From: Haloglomus irregulare | GTDB lineage: Archaea > Halobacteriota > Halobacteria > Halobacteriales > Haloarculaceae | DNA: 64,000 nucleotides | Direction of reading: 5' to 3' | NCBI RefSeq assembly: GCF_007421925.1 | Contig: NZ_QMDX01000002.1 | Location: 124,001 to 188,000, forward strand | Shown: positions 8,245-19,100 of the stretch, piece by piece | Layout of the letters: every line of letters begins with the position of its first letter | Numbering within the stretch: the stretch's first letter is position 1 | The notes under the pieces: generated by a model | The model's database searches: none | Seen by the model: only the letters and a program-made list of their open reading frames with translations | What the model was told of the DNA's origin: nothing | Translations under genes and position numbers: made by a program

Positions 8245-9396
8245 ATGTCGGACAACACGCCGGTAGTCGTGCAGGCGTATCGGACCCCCCAGGGCAAGGA
8301 GGGCGGCGTCTTCAGCGAGGTCCGCTCGGAGGACCTCTCCATCCCGCTCATCAACGAGATGCTCGCTCAGACGGGCCTCTCCGGCGAGCAGGTGGACGAC
8401 CTGATGTGGGGCTGCGCCCAGCAGCGCGACGAGCAGGGCAACAACATGGCGCGGGTCATCTCGCTGATGAGCGACCTCGGCGAGGCGGTCCCTGCGACCA
8501 CCATCAACCGCTGGTGTGCCTCCTCCGCGCAGGCCATCATCTCCGCCGCGGACGCCATCCGGGCGGGCCAGCGCGACGTGCTCATCGCCGGCGGCGTCGA
8601 GAACATGTCCCGCGTCCCGATGGGACAGAACAACGCCGTCCACCCCGGCCTCAACGACCACCACAACATCGCGGCGCTCCAGATGGGGATGACCGCCGAG
8701 GAGGTGGCCGACCGCTACGAGGTCTCCCGCGAGCGCCAGGACGAGTACGCCGCCCGCTCCCAGCAGCGGGCCGTCGCGGCCACCGAGGAGGGCCGCTTCG
8801 ACGACGAGATCATCCCCGTCGAGGGCCACGACGACGAGGGGAACCGGATCACCGTCGAGACGGACGAGGGGCTCCGCCCCGGGACGACCGCGGAGAAGCT
8901 GGCCGAACTCCCGACCGTCTTCAAGTCCGACGGCAGCGTCACGCCGGGGAACGCCTCCCAGGTCTCCGACGGCGCCGCCGCCACGATGCTCACCTCGAGG
9001 GCGTTCGCCGAGGACCACGGGCTGGACGTCCTCGCCGAGGTCGGCAACAACAACGTCGCCGGCGTCGAACCCGAGGTCATGGGTATCGGCCCCGTCCCTG
9101 CGTGTGAGGGCCTGTTCGAGCGCTCGGGCACGACCGCCGACGACTACGACCTCGTCGAACTGAACGAGGCGTTCGCCTCCCAGTGCATCTACAGCCAGGA
9201 ACAGCTCGGCTTCGACGACGACATCTACAACGTCAACGGCGGCGCCATCGCCATCGGCCACCCGCTGGGGGCCAGCGGCGCGCGCCTGCCCGTGACGCTC
9301 ATCCACGAGATGCATAAGCGCGACGACGCCGAACTCGGTCTGGCGACGGAGTGTGTCGGCTTCGGGCAGGGCGCGGCCATCGAGTTCAAGCTGTAA
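8245..9396 (+). CDS. Acetyl-CoA C-acyltransferase (thiolase)
   Basis: 383 residues of the thiolase II fold. The nucleophilic Cys lies in NRWCASSAQ (about residue 91), the catalytic His in IAIGHPLGASGAR (about 339) and the second Cys in TECVGFGQG (about 370). It condenses two acyl-CoA units or cleaves 3-ketoacyl-CoA with CoA. In haloarchaea such enzymes serve fatty acid beta-oxidation, polyhydroxyalkanoate or mevalonate supply. No beta-oxidation or PHA partner is adjacent, so the substrate cannot be fixed from context. The hmgA gene at the far right of the window also uses an acetoacetyl-CoA-derived precursor, but it is 55 kb away. Catalytic residues look intact. Confidence 0.92.
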   Translation: MSDNTPVVVQAYRTPQGKEGGVFSEVRSEDLSIPLINEMLAQTGLSGEQVDDLMWGCAQQRDEQGNNMARVISLMSDLGEAVPATTINRWCASSAQAIISAADAIRAGQRDVLIAGGVENMSRVPMGQNNAVHPGLNDHHNIAALQMGMTAEEVADRYEVSRERQDEYAARSQQRAVAATEEGRFDDEIIPVEGHDDEGNRITVETDEGLRPGTTAEKLAELPTVFKSDGSVTPGNASQVSDGAAATMLTSRAFAEDHGLDVLAEVGNNNVAGVEPEVMGIGPVPACEGLFERSGTTADDYDLVELNEAFASQCIYSQEQLGFDDDIYNVNGGAIAIGHPLGASGARLPVTLIHEMHKRDDAELGLATECVGFGQGAAIEFKL

Positions 9397-9875
9397 GGCC
9401 GATACAACTCCCTTACAACCCGAATATTCCGGTAACGCGGGAATCGACACGGATCTAAGCGTTTTCACGGATGATCCCGCTTCAGGCGGTTCTCGGACCC
9501 CTCGCTTCGCTCCTCGGCCCTCGCACGCCTGGCGGCGGCCTTCGGCCGCCAGCGCGCGCCAACTGGACCGACGGGAGCTGCGCGACCCTCGGGGATCACG
9601 GGTCGGGGGGCGTGGTGAGCGGCTCGCCCGGAACCCGCGCGTGCCGGGGGCGCCGTTCACCGTACCCGGCGGAGCCGTCTCGTGATGCAAACGCCCGCGA
9701 GCGGTTCCCGAACCGCCGCGAACCCGGGGCCCGGCAGGCACGCAGCGAGCCGCCACTGGCCGTGTCGGGTGGGACCCTCGAGGGGTATCGTTCCGGTTCC
9801 AGTGGCGCGCCCGGTGGCGCGTCGCGACCCCGTCCTACCCGAACGATTACGACGCAGCCGGCCCACCCTGTGGCC
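9397..9875. other. Gene-free gap with one perfect hairpin
   Basis: No family-like coding sequence is seen. A 7-bp perfect stem with a TTC loop (GGCGGCC / GGCCGCC) lies at 9534-9550, about 140 bp after the thiolase stop, and could act as a 3' processing or termination structure. The rest is GC-rich with open frames that lack haloarchaeal acidic bias. Confidence 0.4.
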
Positions 9876-10931
9876 ATGCGACTCGACGGGTTCGAGCACG
9901 CCACCGGGGCCCACTGTGGCTCCACCGCGCTGCGTGACCTCTCGACACATTACGACTGGGGGCTCTCGGAGCCGGCCTGCTTCGGGCTGGGGTCGGGCCT
10001 CGGCTTCGTCTCGCTCGAACTGCCGACCTCCCCGTGGCGACTGTTCATCGGCCGCCCGTTGTGGCTCGAATCCGCCTTCTTCGACACCCTCGACGTCCCG
10101 CACACGGAGCGCCGGGGCGACGACTGGGCCACCTCGTGGGCCGACCTGAGGGGCCACCTCGACCGCGGCGACCCGGTCATGGTGTTCGTCGACCTGTTCC
10201 ATCTCGACTATTACGACACGGACACCCACTTCGCGCCGCACTCGCTGCTGGTCGTGGGCTACGACGAGGACGCCGACGCGACCGAGGCACCCCACGCCGA
10301 TGCCGACGCGGGGACGGGGGTCGCGTACATGGCTGACAGCGAGTTCGACGAGGTGCAGCCGCTCCCGCTCTCCTCGCTGCGGGAGGCGTGGGCGGCCACG
10401 GACATGCTCCCGCTGGACAACCGCTACATCGTCGCGGCGGGCGACCCGCGGGCGGATGTCGGGACGGCGGCCCGGGACGCGATCCGCGAGACGGCCCGCT
10501 ACATGCTCGACCCCGCCGACGCCGGCCGTGACACTCTGGGCGACCGGCTGGGGATGGGGAGACACGGGCTGCCGGGGATGCGCGCCTTCGCCGACTCGAT
10601 GCCCGACTGGCCCGCGCTCGAGGACCCGACCTGGACCGCGCGGTTCGCCTACCAGAACATCGAGCGCCGGGGGACCGGCGGCGGGGCCTTCCGCGGGCTC
10701 TACGCACCCTTCCTCGACGAACTCGGCGCCGACGCCGGCCTGGACGAGTCGTTCGCCGCGGAGATGCACGGTATCGCCGAGGCGTGGACGTCGTTGGCGA
10801 CGGTGCTGTACGAGGCCAGCGAGGCCGAGGGGGACATGGCCCCGCTGCTGGAGGAGGCCGCCGAGCGCGTCCATGCCGTCGCGGACCGCGAGGAACGGTT
10901 CTACGAGGGCGTGCTGGCGGCGCTGGCGTGA
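9876..10931 (+). CDS. BtrH N-terminal domain protein (papain-like acyltransferase fold)
   Basis: 351 residues. The start of the protein (FEHATGAHCGSTALRDL) matches the N-terminal domain named after BtrH, the butirosin acyltransferase, with Cys14 where the nucleophile is expected. A His in FAPHSLLVVGYDED (about 120) fits the partner. The rest is an alpha-helical domain (about 190-351) like DUF4872. BtrH moves an acyl group from a carrier protein to an antibiotic, and most homologues are of unknown function. No carrier or antibiotic gene is nearby. The ATG at 9876 starts the domain cleanly; longer frames upstream lack family resemblance. The next gene overlaps the stop in an ATGA. Confidence 0.75.
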   Translation: MRLDGFEHATGAHCGSTALRDLSTHYDWGLSEPACFGLGSGLGFVSLELPTSPWRLFIGRPLWLESAFFDTLDVPHTERRGDDWATSWADLRGHLDRGDPVMVFVDLFHLDYYDTDTHFAPHSLLVVGYDEDADATEAPHADADAGTGVAYMADSEFDEVQPLPLSSLREAWAATDMLPLDNRYIVAAGDPRADVGTAARDAIRETARYMLDPADAGRDTLGDRLGMGRHGLPGMRAFADSMPDWPALEDPTWTARFAYQNIERRGTGGGAFRGLYAPFLDELGADAGLDESFAAEMHGIAEAWTSLATVLYEASEAEGDMAPLLEEAAERVHAVADREERFYEGVLAALA

Positions 10932-11260
10932 TGGTCGTGGCGACCCCGGACGCGGCCCTGACGGCCGGCATCCTCCTCGCCGCGGCGGTGTGCACGACGG
11001 CTGTCGCCCGTCTCGTCCGCGGCGGCGACGCCTCGCTCGTCAGCGGCTACACCCCGGGCGACCTGCCGCCCGACGAGGAGCGTCTCCTCACCCGGCGGGC
11101 GGGTGCCCTCGGCTACGCCGCGGCGGCGTACACCGCGCTCGGTGTGCCGATCGCGCTCCTGTCGCTGTCGGAGGTCGCGTGGCTCGCGTGGACCGCTGGC
11201 TTTCTGCTCCTCCTGCCCGCGGCGTACGCCGTCGCTCCCCGCCGGCGGCCGCCCGGATGA
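10931..11260 (+). CDS. Small membrane protein, DUF3784-like
   Basis: 109 residues with two or three hydrophobic segments (about 8-25, 62-80, 85-103). A cytoplasmic piece between them reads GGDASLVSGYTPGDLPPDEE, which resembles the motif of DUF3784 small membrane proteins (G-x-x-x-L-I-x-G-Y-N). It starts inside the stop codon of the BtrH-like gene, so the two are co-translated and may act together. Function is unknown; DUF3784 is my recollection from the motif, not a search result. Confidence 0.6.
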   Translation: MVVATPDAALTAGILLAAAVCTTAVARLVRGGDASLVSGYTPGDLPPDEERLLTRRAGALGYAAAAYTALGVPIALLSLSEVAWLAWTAGFLLLLPAAYAVAPRRRPPG

Positions 11261-11327
11261 GTGGGTGGTGACCGTCGCCGCAGGTCCGAGACGGTCCGCC
11301 TAAGCCGGGGCCGCGCCACCGCCGGGT

Positions 11328-11777
11328 ATGGACGTCGAGTCGATGTTCGAGCAGATGCCGTTCAACCGGGCGGTCGGCATCGAGATCACCCATGCCGACG
11401 ACGGCCACGCCGAGGGCCGCATCGACCTGGAGGACCGCCACTCCTCCAGCCCCCGCACGCGGGTCGCCCACGGGGGCGTCACGTACGCGCTGGCGGACAC
11501 CGTCGGCGGCGCCGCCGTCATCTCCGCGGTCGAGGACATCACCCCCACCATCGACATGCGGATCGACTACCTCGCCCCGGGGACGGGCGAGGTCATGCTC
11601 GCCGAGGCCGACTGCGCCCGCGTCGGGGAGTCGGTCGCCACGGTCGATGTGGTCGTCACCGACGGCGAGGGCACCCGCCTGGCGACGGCCCGTGGCAGCT
11701 ACAAGACGGGTGGGGACTCGACGGACTCGGCATGGAGCGAGGGGGCGCCGGGGATCCGGGAAGAGGAAAGCGAGTGA
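11328..11777 (+). CDS. PaaI-family hotdog thioesterase
   Basis: 149 residues. The hotdog-fold signature of PaaI-type acyl-CoA thioesterases is present: SPRTRVAHGGVTYALADTVG around 40-60, with the HGG turn followed by a helix containing the Asp, then strands ending ATARGSYKTGG. It probably hydrolyses an aryl- or acyl-CoA in the cytoplasm. The acidic tail after 130 is typical of halophile proteins. It stands alone, 67 bases after the DUF3784-like gene, and is followed by a hairpin-rich terminator region shared with the convergent leuA-family gene. Confidence 0.8.
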   Translation: MDVESMFEQMPFNRAVGIEITHADDGHAEGRIDLEDRHSSSPRTRVAHGGVTYALADTVGGAAVISAVEDITPTIDMRIDYLAPGTGEVMLAEADCARVGESVATVDVVVTDGEGTRLATARGSYKTGGDSTDSAWSEGAPGIREEESE

Positions 11778-12097
11778 GGCCCAAACATTCCGATACAAAT
11801 AGTTTTTGACGTGCAATTATCGGTTATATCTACGAAGCTTCTGATTAATCGACTTCTCGCGTAACGATCCTGCACCCGCGCGAGCGAAGCGAGCGCGGGC
11901 CCGCCGCCTGCATACCGCGCCGTAGGCGCGGTTTCACTCGTCCTGAACGGGCGTCCTGCTGGCCGCAGGCCAGCAGGTCCGAGTGAGGGACGAGACTTTT
12001 TTGAACGTTCTTTGCGCAAGCGGTGACCGAAGACGGCCGGCCGTGAGGCCGGCCGACGAGGTCACCCGCAGGGAAAAAGCTCGAACGAAAGCTCCTG
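11778..12097. other. Hairpin-rich gap between convergent genes
   Basis: Contains an AT-rich entry (11780-11860) with the possible TATA element GGTTATATC at 11822-11830, and then a run of strong inverted repeats. These are CGAGCGAAGCGAGCG near 11881, CCGCGCC/GGCGCGG at 11915-11931, the 10-bp stem at 11955-11977 followed by six T, and a nested stem GTGACC...GGTCAC enclosing CGGCCGGCC/GGCCGGCCG at 12023-12065. It separates the rightward thioesterase from the leftward synthase and could end both transcripts. No protein-coding frame is credible. Confidence 0.6.
11955..12002 (+). terminator. Stem-loop followed by oligo-T
   Basis: A perfect 10-bp stem (CCTGCTGGCC, loop GCA, GGCCAGCAGG) lies inside a weaker outer pairing TCACTCG/CGAGTGA and is followed at 11997-12002 by TTTTTT. 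This is the best terminator-like signal in the window and suits the end of the rightward transcript. Archaeal termination relies mainly on the T-run. Confidence 0.55.
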
Positions 12098-13684
<1,587 letters not shown>

Positions 13685-13796
13685 ACCCAGCCGCCTCGCG
13701 GCGACTTCCTCTATCCTCCGGGTTATCGGAATCCGACATGGTTACGGCTGCCATCTCGCGGCGGAGTGATAAGAGCGTGCCGGTCCGGACCCGGAG

Positions 13797-15545
13797 CTAG
13801 CCGGCCCGGGTGGTGAAGACCAGCCGTCCAGCCTCCGCGTCGGCCTCGACCGTCCAGCCGTGGACATCGGCCATCGCGCGGGCGAAGGCGGGGCCCAGCC
13901 CGGGGGCGTCGAGCTTGCTCTCGGCGTCGAACCGGAGCAGTGCCGCGAACTCCTCGCTGGAGACCGGCGCCCCGTCGCCGGTGACCGCGAACCCCTCGAC
14001 GCCACCGCCGTCCGTGGTGCCCGTCCCCGCTGTCGCCGCCCCGGCCGCCGTCGCCCCGGCCGCCGCCGGCGAGTGACTCGCCTCGACCCGGACCGTGGTG
14101 GCCCCGTTCCGGACGTGGAACCGGAACACCGCCTCGAGGAGGTAGACCAGCCGCCGCCGGTCGGCCTCGACGTTGAACGACTCGCAGTCGAGCGTCACCC
14201 CGTCGGCGTCACAGCGGTCCCAGGCCTCCCGGGCGGCCCCCGCCAGCGGGACGGGCGCCGTGTGCTCGACGGTCTGTCCCAGCTCCGCGAGCAGCCGGAG
14301 GTCCTCGGCCACCGCCGCGACCCGCTCGGCGGTTGCCGCCGCGATGTCGAGCGACTCGCCGGCCGACGCGTCGGTCACGACCTCGTCGCCCCCGGCGGCC
14401 CGGCTCTCGCCCGTCGCCCGGGTGGTCGCGACCTGCCCGATATGTCCCTGCAGGACGTTGGAGGCGTTCCGGAGGTTGTGCGCGACGGCGACCGCGATGT
14501 CGGAGAGCTGCTCGTTCTGGCGCTCGATCTCGGCCCGGTGGCGTTCGGCCTCGGTCACCTCGCGGAGCACGACGGTCGTGGCCGTCCGGTCGGTCCAGAG
14601 GGGCACGTCGTGCCGCCGGATGGCGAAGGAGCGACTACCGACCGACAGCCGTGGGGCGTCGGCGGACAGCGCCGCCGACAGCGCCGGCGCGACCGACTCC
14701 AGCGACGCCCTCGGCTCCAGCCCCTCGAACAGCGTCGCGGCCTCGTCGTTGTAGTCGAGCAGCCGCCCCTCGTCGTCGACCGCGACCGTCGGGTCGGGGT
14801 GGTCGGTCAGGAGCGCCCGCCGGGCGGTCACCCGTGCCCGGAGGAAATCCTCCTCGACGAAGAACAGCACCCCGACGGCGAAGGCCGCGACGCCGACGGA
14901 CTCGAAGCTCACCTCCGGGATGCTGGGCGTCACGACCGCGACGGCGTCCGCGACGACCGGGATGACCGCGACGACGGCCAGCGCCAGCAGCCACCGCGTG
15001 TCGTGTCGTGAGGCCGCGAACGCGTCGTACAGCAGGTAGAAGCCGAGGGCGGCCCCGGCGTAGGCCAGCCCGATGACCACCCAGTGGACCGGGCTCTGCT
15101 GGATGGCGAGATGTGGGAACGGCTCGGCGAGTTGCCCGGCGGCGAAGTAGCCGCCGTGGATGGGGTTCGTCAGCTTCACCCCGACGACCGCGACGTAGAT
15201 AGCCGCAGCGGTCCGGCGGAGTCGGACGTTCCGGTGGAACCCGCGGCCGGCGTACGAGGCGGTGAAGTAGAGCCACGCGAAGACGGTGGCGAACCCGACG
15301 GTCAGCCCGAGGATGTAGAGCGTCCGCTGGAGCCCGGGGTCGGCGACGAGCAACCGGGCGGTCGAGAAGCCGGCCCAGACCGCCGAGAGGGTGAGCAACG
15401 AGCCCAGTCCCCACTTGATCTCACGGTCGGGAATCGTCCGGACCCGGGGCAGCCCCGCAAGACAGGCCAGTGTGGCTATCGCGAACAGTCCCGCGTAGCC
15501 GATCTGCAGGCGCGTGAGCGCCGGGGGGATGAACCCCACGTCCAT
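13797..15545 (-). CDS. Membrane sensor histidine kinase with degenerate ATPase domain
   Basis: 582 residues. Seven hydrophobic segments occupy about 1-235 (histidine kinase N-terminal 7TM type), followed by a PAS-like domain (about 245-335, PDPTVAVDDEGRLLDYNDEA) and the phospho-acceptor helix with His in AVAHNLRNASNVLQGHIG (about 352). The ATPase domain is odd. The N box reads EAVFRFHVRNGATT instead of the usual NLFRNAVEH type, a low-complexity Ala/Gly/Thr insertion follows (about 490-515), and the Gly-rich boxes are weak (TGDGAP, GLGPAF). It may be a poor or inactive kinase that senses through its membrane domain. There is no response regulator next to it. Confidence 0.8.
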   Translation of the reverse strand: MDVGFIPPALTRLQIGYAGLFAIATLACLAGLPRVRTIPDREIKWGLGSLLTLSAVWAGFSTARLLVADPGLQRTLYILGLTVGFATVFAWLYFTASYAGRGFHRNVRLRRTAAAIYVAVVGVKLTNPIHGGYFAAGQLAEPFPHLAIQQSPVHWVVIGLAYAGAALGFYLLYDAFAASRHDTRWLLALAVVAVIPVVADAVAVVTPSIPEVSFESVGVAAFAVGVLFFVEEDFLRARVTARRALLTDHPDPTVAVDDEGRLLDYNDEAATLFEGLEPRASLESVAPALSAALSADAPRLSVGSRSFAIRRHDVPLWTDRTATTVVLREVTEAERHRAEIERQNEQLSDIAVAVAHNLRNASNVLQGHIGQVATTRATGESRAAGGDEVVTDASAGESLDIAAATAERVAAVAEDLRLLAELGQTVEHTAPVPLAGAAREAWDRCDADGVTLDCESFNVEADRRRLVYLLEAVFRFHVRNGATTVRVEASHSPAAAGATAAGAATAGTGTTDGGGVEGFAVTGDGAPVSSEEFAALLRFDAESKLDAPGLGPAFARAMADVHGWTVEADAEAGRLVFTTRAG

Positions 15546-15587
15546 GAGATAACGTTGTGATTATGCTCTCTAAAGCGTTCCCCCGAC

Positions 15588-16121
15588 TCAGTCCAGCCGC
15601 CGCTCGTAGATGACCTCCTGCTCGCCGGCGTCGACCAGCCCCGACTCGCCGACCGGCTCGAAGCCGTGGGACTCGTAGAAGCCCACGCCCACCTCGTTGC
15701 CTGACAGCAGGACGACCTGCAGCCGGTCGGTCTCCTCGCGAGCCCGCGTGACCACGTGGTCCAGCAGCGCCGTCCCGATACCCTCCCCCCACCGCTCCGG
15801 GTGGACGTACAGTCGCGGCACGACGTACGCCCCCGACGGGCTCGGGCCGGCGTGGACCACGCCGACCGGGTCCGCGCCCGCGCCGGTCGCCGCCCCGTCC
15901 TCACCGCCCGGCCCCGCGGCGTCGACGGCCACGAGGAAGACGTGGTCCGGGTTGGTGATGACGTCACGGAGCTCCTCTGCCCGCCACCAGTTGTCGAGCC
16001 GCTGGTCGACCTCGTCGGGGCCCATGATGTCGTCGTACGCGGCGTGCCACGCGGCGCGGGCGAGCTCGCGGACCGGCTCTGCCTCCCCGGGCGTCGCGGC
16101 TCTGATAGCCACATCGGTCAT
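15588..16121 (-). CDS. GNAT family N-acetyltransferase
   Basis: 177 residues with the GNAT fold: acetyl-CoA binding motif A RWGEGIGTALLDHVVTRA (about 112-129), preceded by the strand PRLYVHPE and followed by VGVGFYESHGFEPVGE, the typical motif B ending. It transfers an acetyl group to an amine; the substrate cannot be deduced. It stands alone between the histidine kinase and ileS, all on the minus strand. A Gly/Ala-rich loop of about 20 residues (about 70-90) is expanded compared with the core family. Confidence 0.82.
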   Translation of the reverse strand: MTDVAIRAATPGEAEPVRELARAAWHAAYDDIMGPDEVDQRLDNWWRAEELRDVITNPDHVFLVAVDAAGPGGEDGAATGAGADPVGVVHAGPSPSGAYVVPRLYVHPERWGEGIGTALLDHVVTRAREETDRLQVVLLSGNEVGVGFYESHGFEPVGESGLVDAGEQEVIYERRLD

Positions 16122-16183
16122 GGGTCGGGCTACGGCCGGCTCGCATTAACCCCTACCGGAGTGGCCGGGCCACAGCCCCCGGC

Positions 16184-19100
16184 TCAGTCGCTCGCCGGCG
16201 GGGCGGCGACCGGCTCGATGGCCAGCTCCAGCGCGACGCCCTCCACGTCCTCGAACCGCTCGCGGTGGGGCGTGTCGAGCTCGTCGTCGTCGACGAACCC
16301 GGCGACCCGGACCTCCTCGGCGATGTAGCCCTCGCGGTCGCGCACGAGGGTGGCGACGCGGTCGTCGTCGACGGCGATGGCGACCCGGACCTCCGCCTCG
16401 ATGTCGAGGTCCAGGGCCTTGCGCATCTCCTGCAGCCGACGGACGACCTCGCGGGCGTACCCCTCGCGCTCGATGGCCTCGGTGAGCGCGGTGTCGACGT
16501 AGACGACGCCGCCCCCGAACTCGACACCGCTGACCTCCGGCGGCGTGTTCGTCTCGAACTCGATCATCTCGTCGGTCAGGTCGACGGTCATCCCGGTGGC
16601 GTCGGCGACCGCCCGTTCGAGCGCGCCGAGGGACTGCTCGTCGACCTCGGCCTCGTTGAGCGCGTTCATCACGTCGGCGGCGTCGCCGCCGAACGCCGGG
16701 CCGAGGACGGACATGTCCGCGCGGGCGCTGTAGGTGACCTCGCCCCAGTCCTCGCCGGGCTCGACCAGCTCGATGGTCTCCGCGTTGAGCCGCTCGCGGA
16801 GCAGGGGACGGTGGCGGTCGACGGCGTCGACGGTCCGCTCGTCGTCGGCCACGACCACGACGCGGGTCACGGGCCACCGCAGCGAGCGCTCGGCCTGCTG
16901 GCGGGCCTCGGCGCCGGCCTCCTCGACCTCGCGCAGGCGGCGAACGTCCTCCTCCAACCGGTCGTCGCGCCAGCCAGCGTCGGCCTCGGGCCAGTCGCAC
17001 ATGTGGACCGTCGGATGCCCGGCCTCGCCGGTGAGGTTGCCGTACACCTCCTCGGCGACCAGCGGCGCGTACGGCGCCAGCAGTGCCGTCACCTCCCGGA
17101 GCACGTGGTAGAGGGTGGCGTAGGCAGCAGTCTTGCTGGGGTCGTCCTCCTCCTTCCACATCCGCTCGCGGACGGCCTGGACGTAGAACCGGGAGACGTC
17201 ATCGACGACGAACGAGAGCAACGCGTCGAGCGCGCGGTCCTGCCGGAACTCCGCCCAGTGGTCGGCCATCTCGGCCTCGACGGACTGGAGCCGGGAGAGC
17301 ACCCACTCGTCGACCGTCTCCAGGTCATCGCGCACGTCCGCGAGACTCACGCCGTCCGGCGAGAACCCGTCCATCCGCATGTACGGCAGCGGGAAGCGGA
17401 AGACGTTCCAGAGGATGTTGAGCCGGCGCTGCATGGCCTCGGTCTCCTCCCAGGAGAACCGCATGTCCTCGCCCTGCGGGTTCCGCGAGAGCAGGAACAG
17501 CCGCATCGGGTCGGCGCCGTGCTGGGCGATGACCTCGCCGGGCTCGACGGTGATGCCCTTGGACTTGCTCATGCCGCGGCCGTCGGGCATGTTGGCGTAC
17601 CCGTGCATCAGCACCTGCTCGTAGGGGACCTCCCCGAGTGCAGCCGTCCCCATCCCGAGCTGCGACCAGAACCAGCCCCGCGTCTGGTCGTGGGCCTCCA
17701 TGATGAGGTCCGCCGGCCAGAGGTCGTCGAACCGGGAGCCGTCGCTGGGGTAGTCCAGCGTCCCCCACGACGCCACCGAGGAGTCGAGCCAGACGTCGAA
17801 CACGTCCGGGACGCGGCTGTAGGTGGTCCCGTCGCGGGTGACGGTCAGGTCGTCGACGGTCGGCCGGTGGAGGTCCAGCGCGTCGGGGTCGACGTCCTGG
17901 TCGACGGCCTCGGCCAGCTCCTCGCGCGTGCCGAACACGAGTGCTTCCTCCATGCTCCCGTCCCAGTCCTCGGGCGTCCAGATGGGGATGGGGATGCCCC
18001 AGTAGCGCTGCCGGGAGACGTTCCAGTCCGGCGAGTTCTCGACGAACTTCCGGAAACGGCTGTCACGGGCCTCTGCCGGGTACCACTCCGAGTCGTCGAT
18101 GTTCTCCAGGAGCTCGTCCTTGATATCGCTCACCGTGATGAACCACTGGTCGGTGACGATCTGGACGATATCCGTGTCGCAGCGCCAGCACTGACCGTAG
18201 TCGTGGACGTACGTCTCGTCGGCCAGCAGCAGGCCCTTCTCGTCGAGGTCCGCCCGGATGTCCTCGTTCGCGTCCCGGACGAAGGAGCCGGCGTACCGGC
18301 CCGCGGAGTCGCCGTAGGTGCCGTCGCCGTCGACGGGACAGAAGATGTCGAGCCCGAGTTCGCGCCCGCGCTGGAAGTCCTCCTCGCCGTGGCCGGGCGC
18401 GGAGTGGACCAGCCCCGTCCGGTCGACCTCGACGTAGTCGGCGGTGTACACCTGCAGTGCCCCGTCGAAGTCGGGGTGGTCGGGCACCGCGTCGGCGAGC
18501 GGGTGGTCGTACCCCCAGCCCACCATCTCCTCGCCCGACAGCTCCGACTCGACGGTGTACCCGTCGTAGCCGCCCTTCTGGACCACCTCCTCGACGACGT
18601 CGCTGGCGAGGTACAGCACTTCCTCGTCGCCGTCGCGCTCGACCCGGACCTTCGCGTACGTGACGTCCCCGCCGACCGCGACGAAGGTGTTGGCCGGGAC
18701 CGTCCACGGCGTGGTGGTCCAGACCACCAGCGAGCCCTCGCGGTCCGCCAGGTCGAACTTCACGTAGATGGAGGGGTCCTCGACCTGGTGGTACTCCACC
18801 TCGTTCTTCGCGATGGCGGTCTCACACCGGGGACACTGCGTGATGGAGCGCATCCCCTGCTCGACGAGGCCGCGCTCGTGGGCCTGCTCGAAGCCCCACC
18901 AGGCGGCCTCCATGTACTCCGGGGAGACGGTCCTGTACGGGTCCTCCCAGTCCATCCAGACGCCGAACGACTCGAAGTCCTCCTGCAGCCCCGCCAGCTG
19001 CTCCTCGGCGAAGGACTTGCACTCCTCGATGAAGTTCTCCATCCCGAACGCCTCGATGTCCTTCTTGTTCTCGAAGTCCAGCTGCTCCTCCACCTTCGTC

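Noticed and set aside
6796-9756. Open frame running from trkA far upstream, opposite the thiolase gene
   Set aside because: Upstream of the TrkA start the sequence is antisense to the thiolase and shows no family similarity; the TrkA family start MRVIIVGAGEVG is used.
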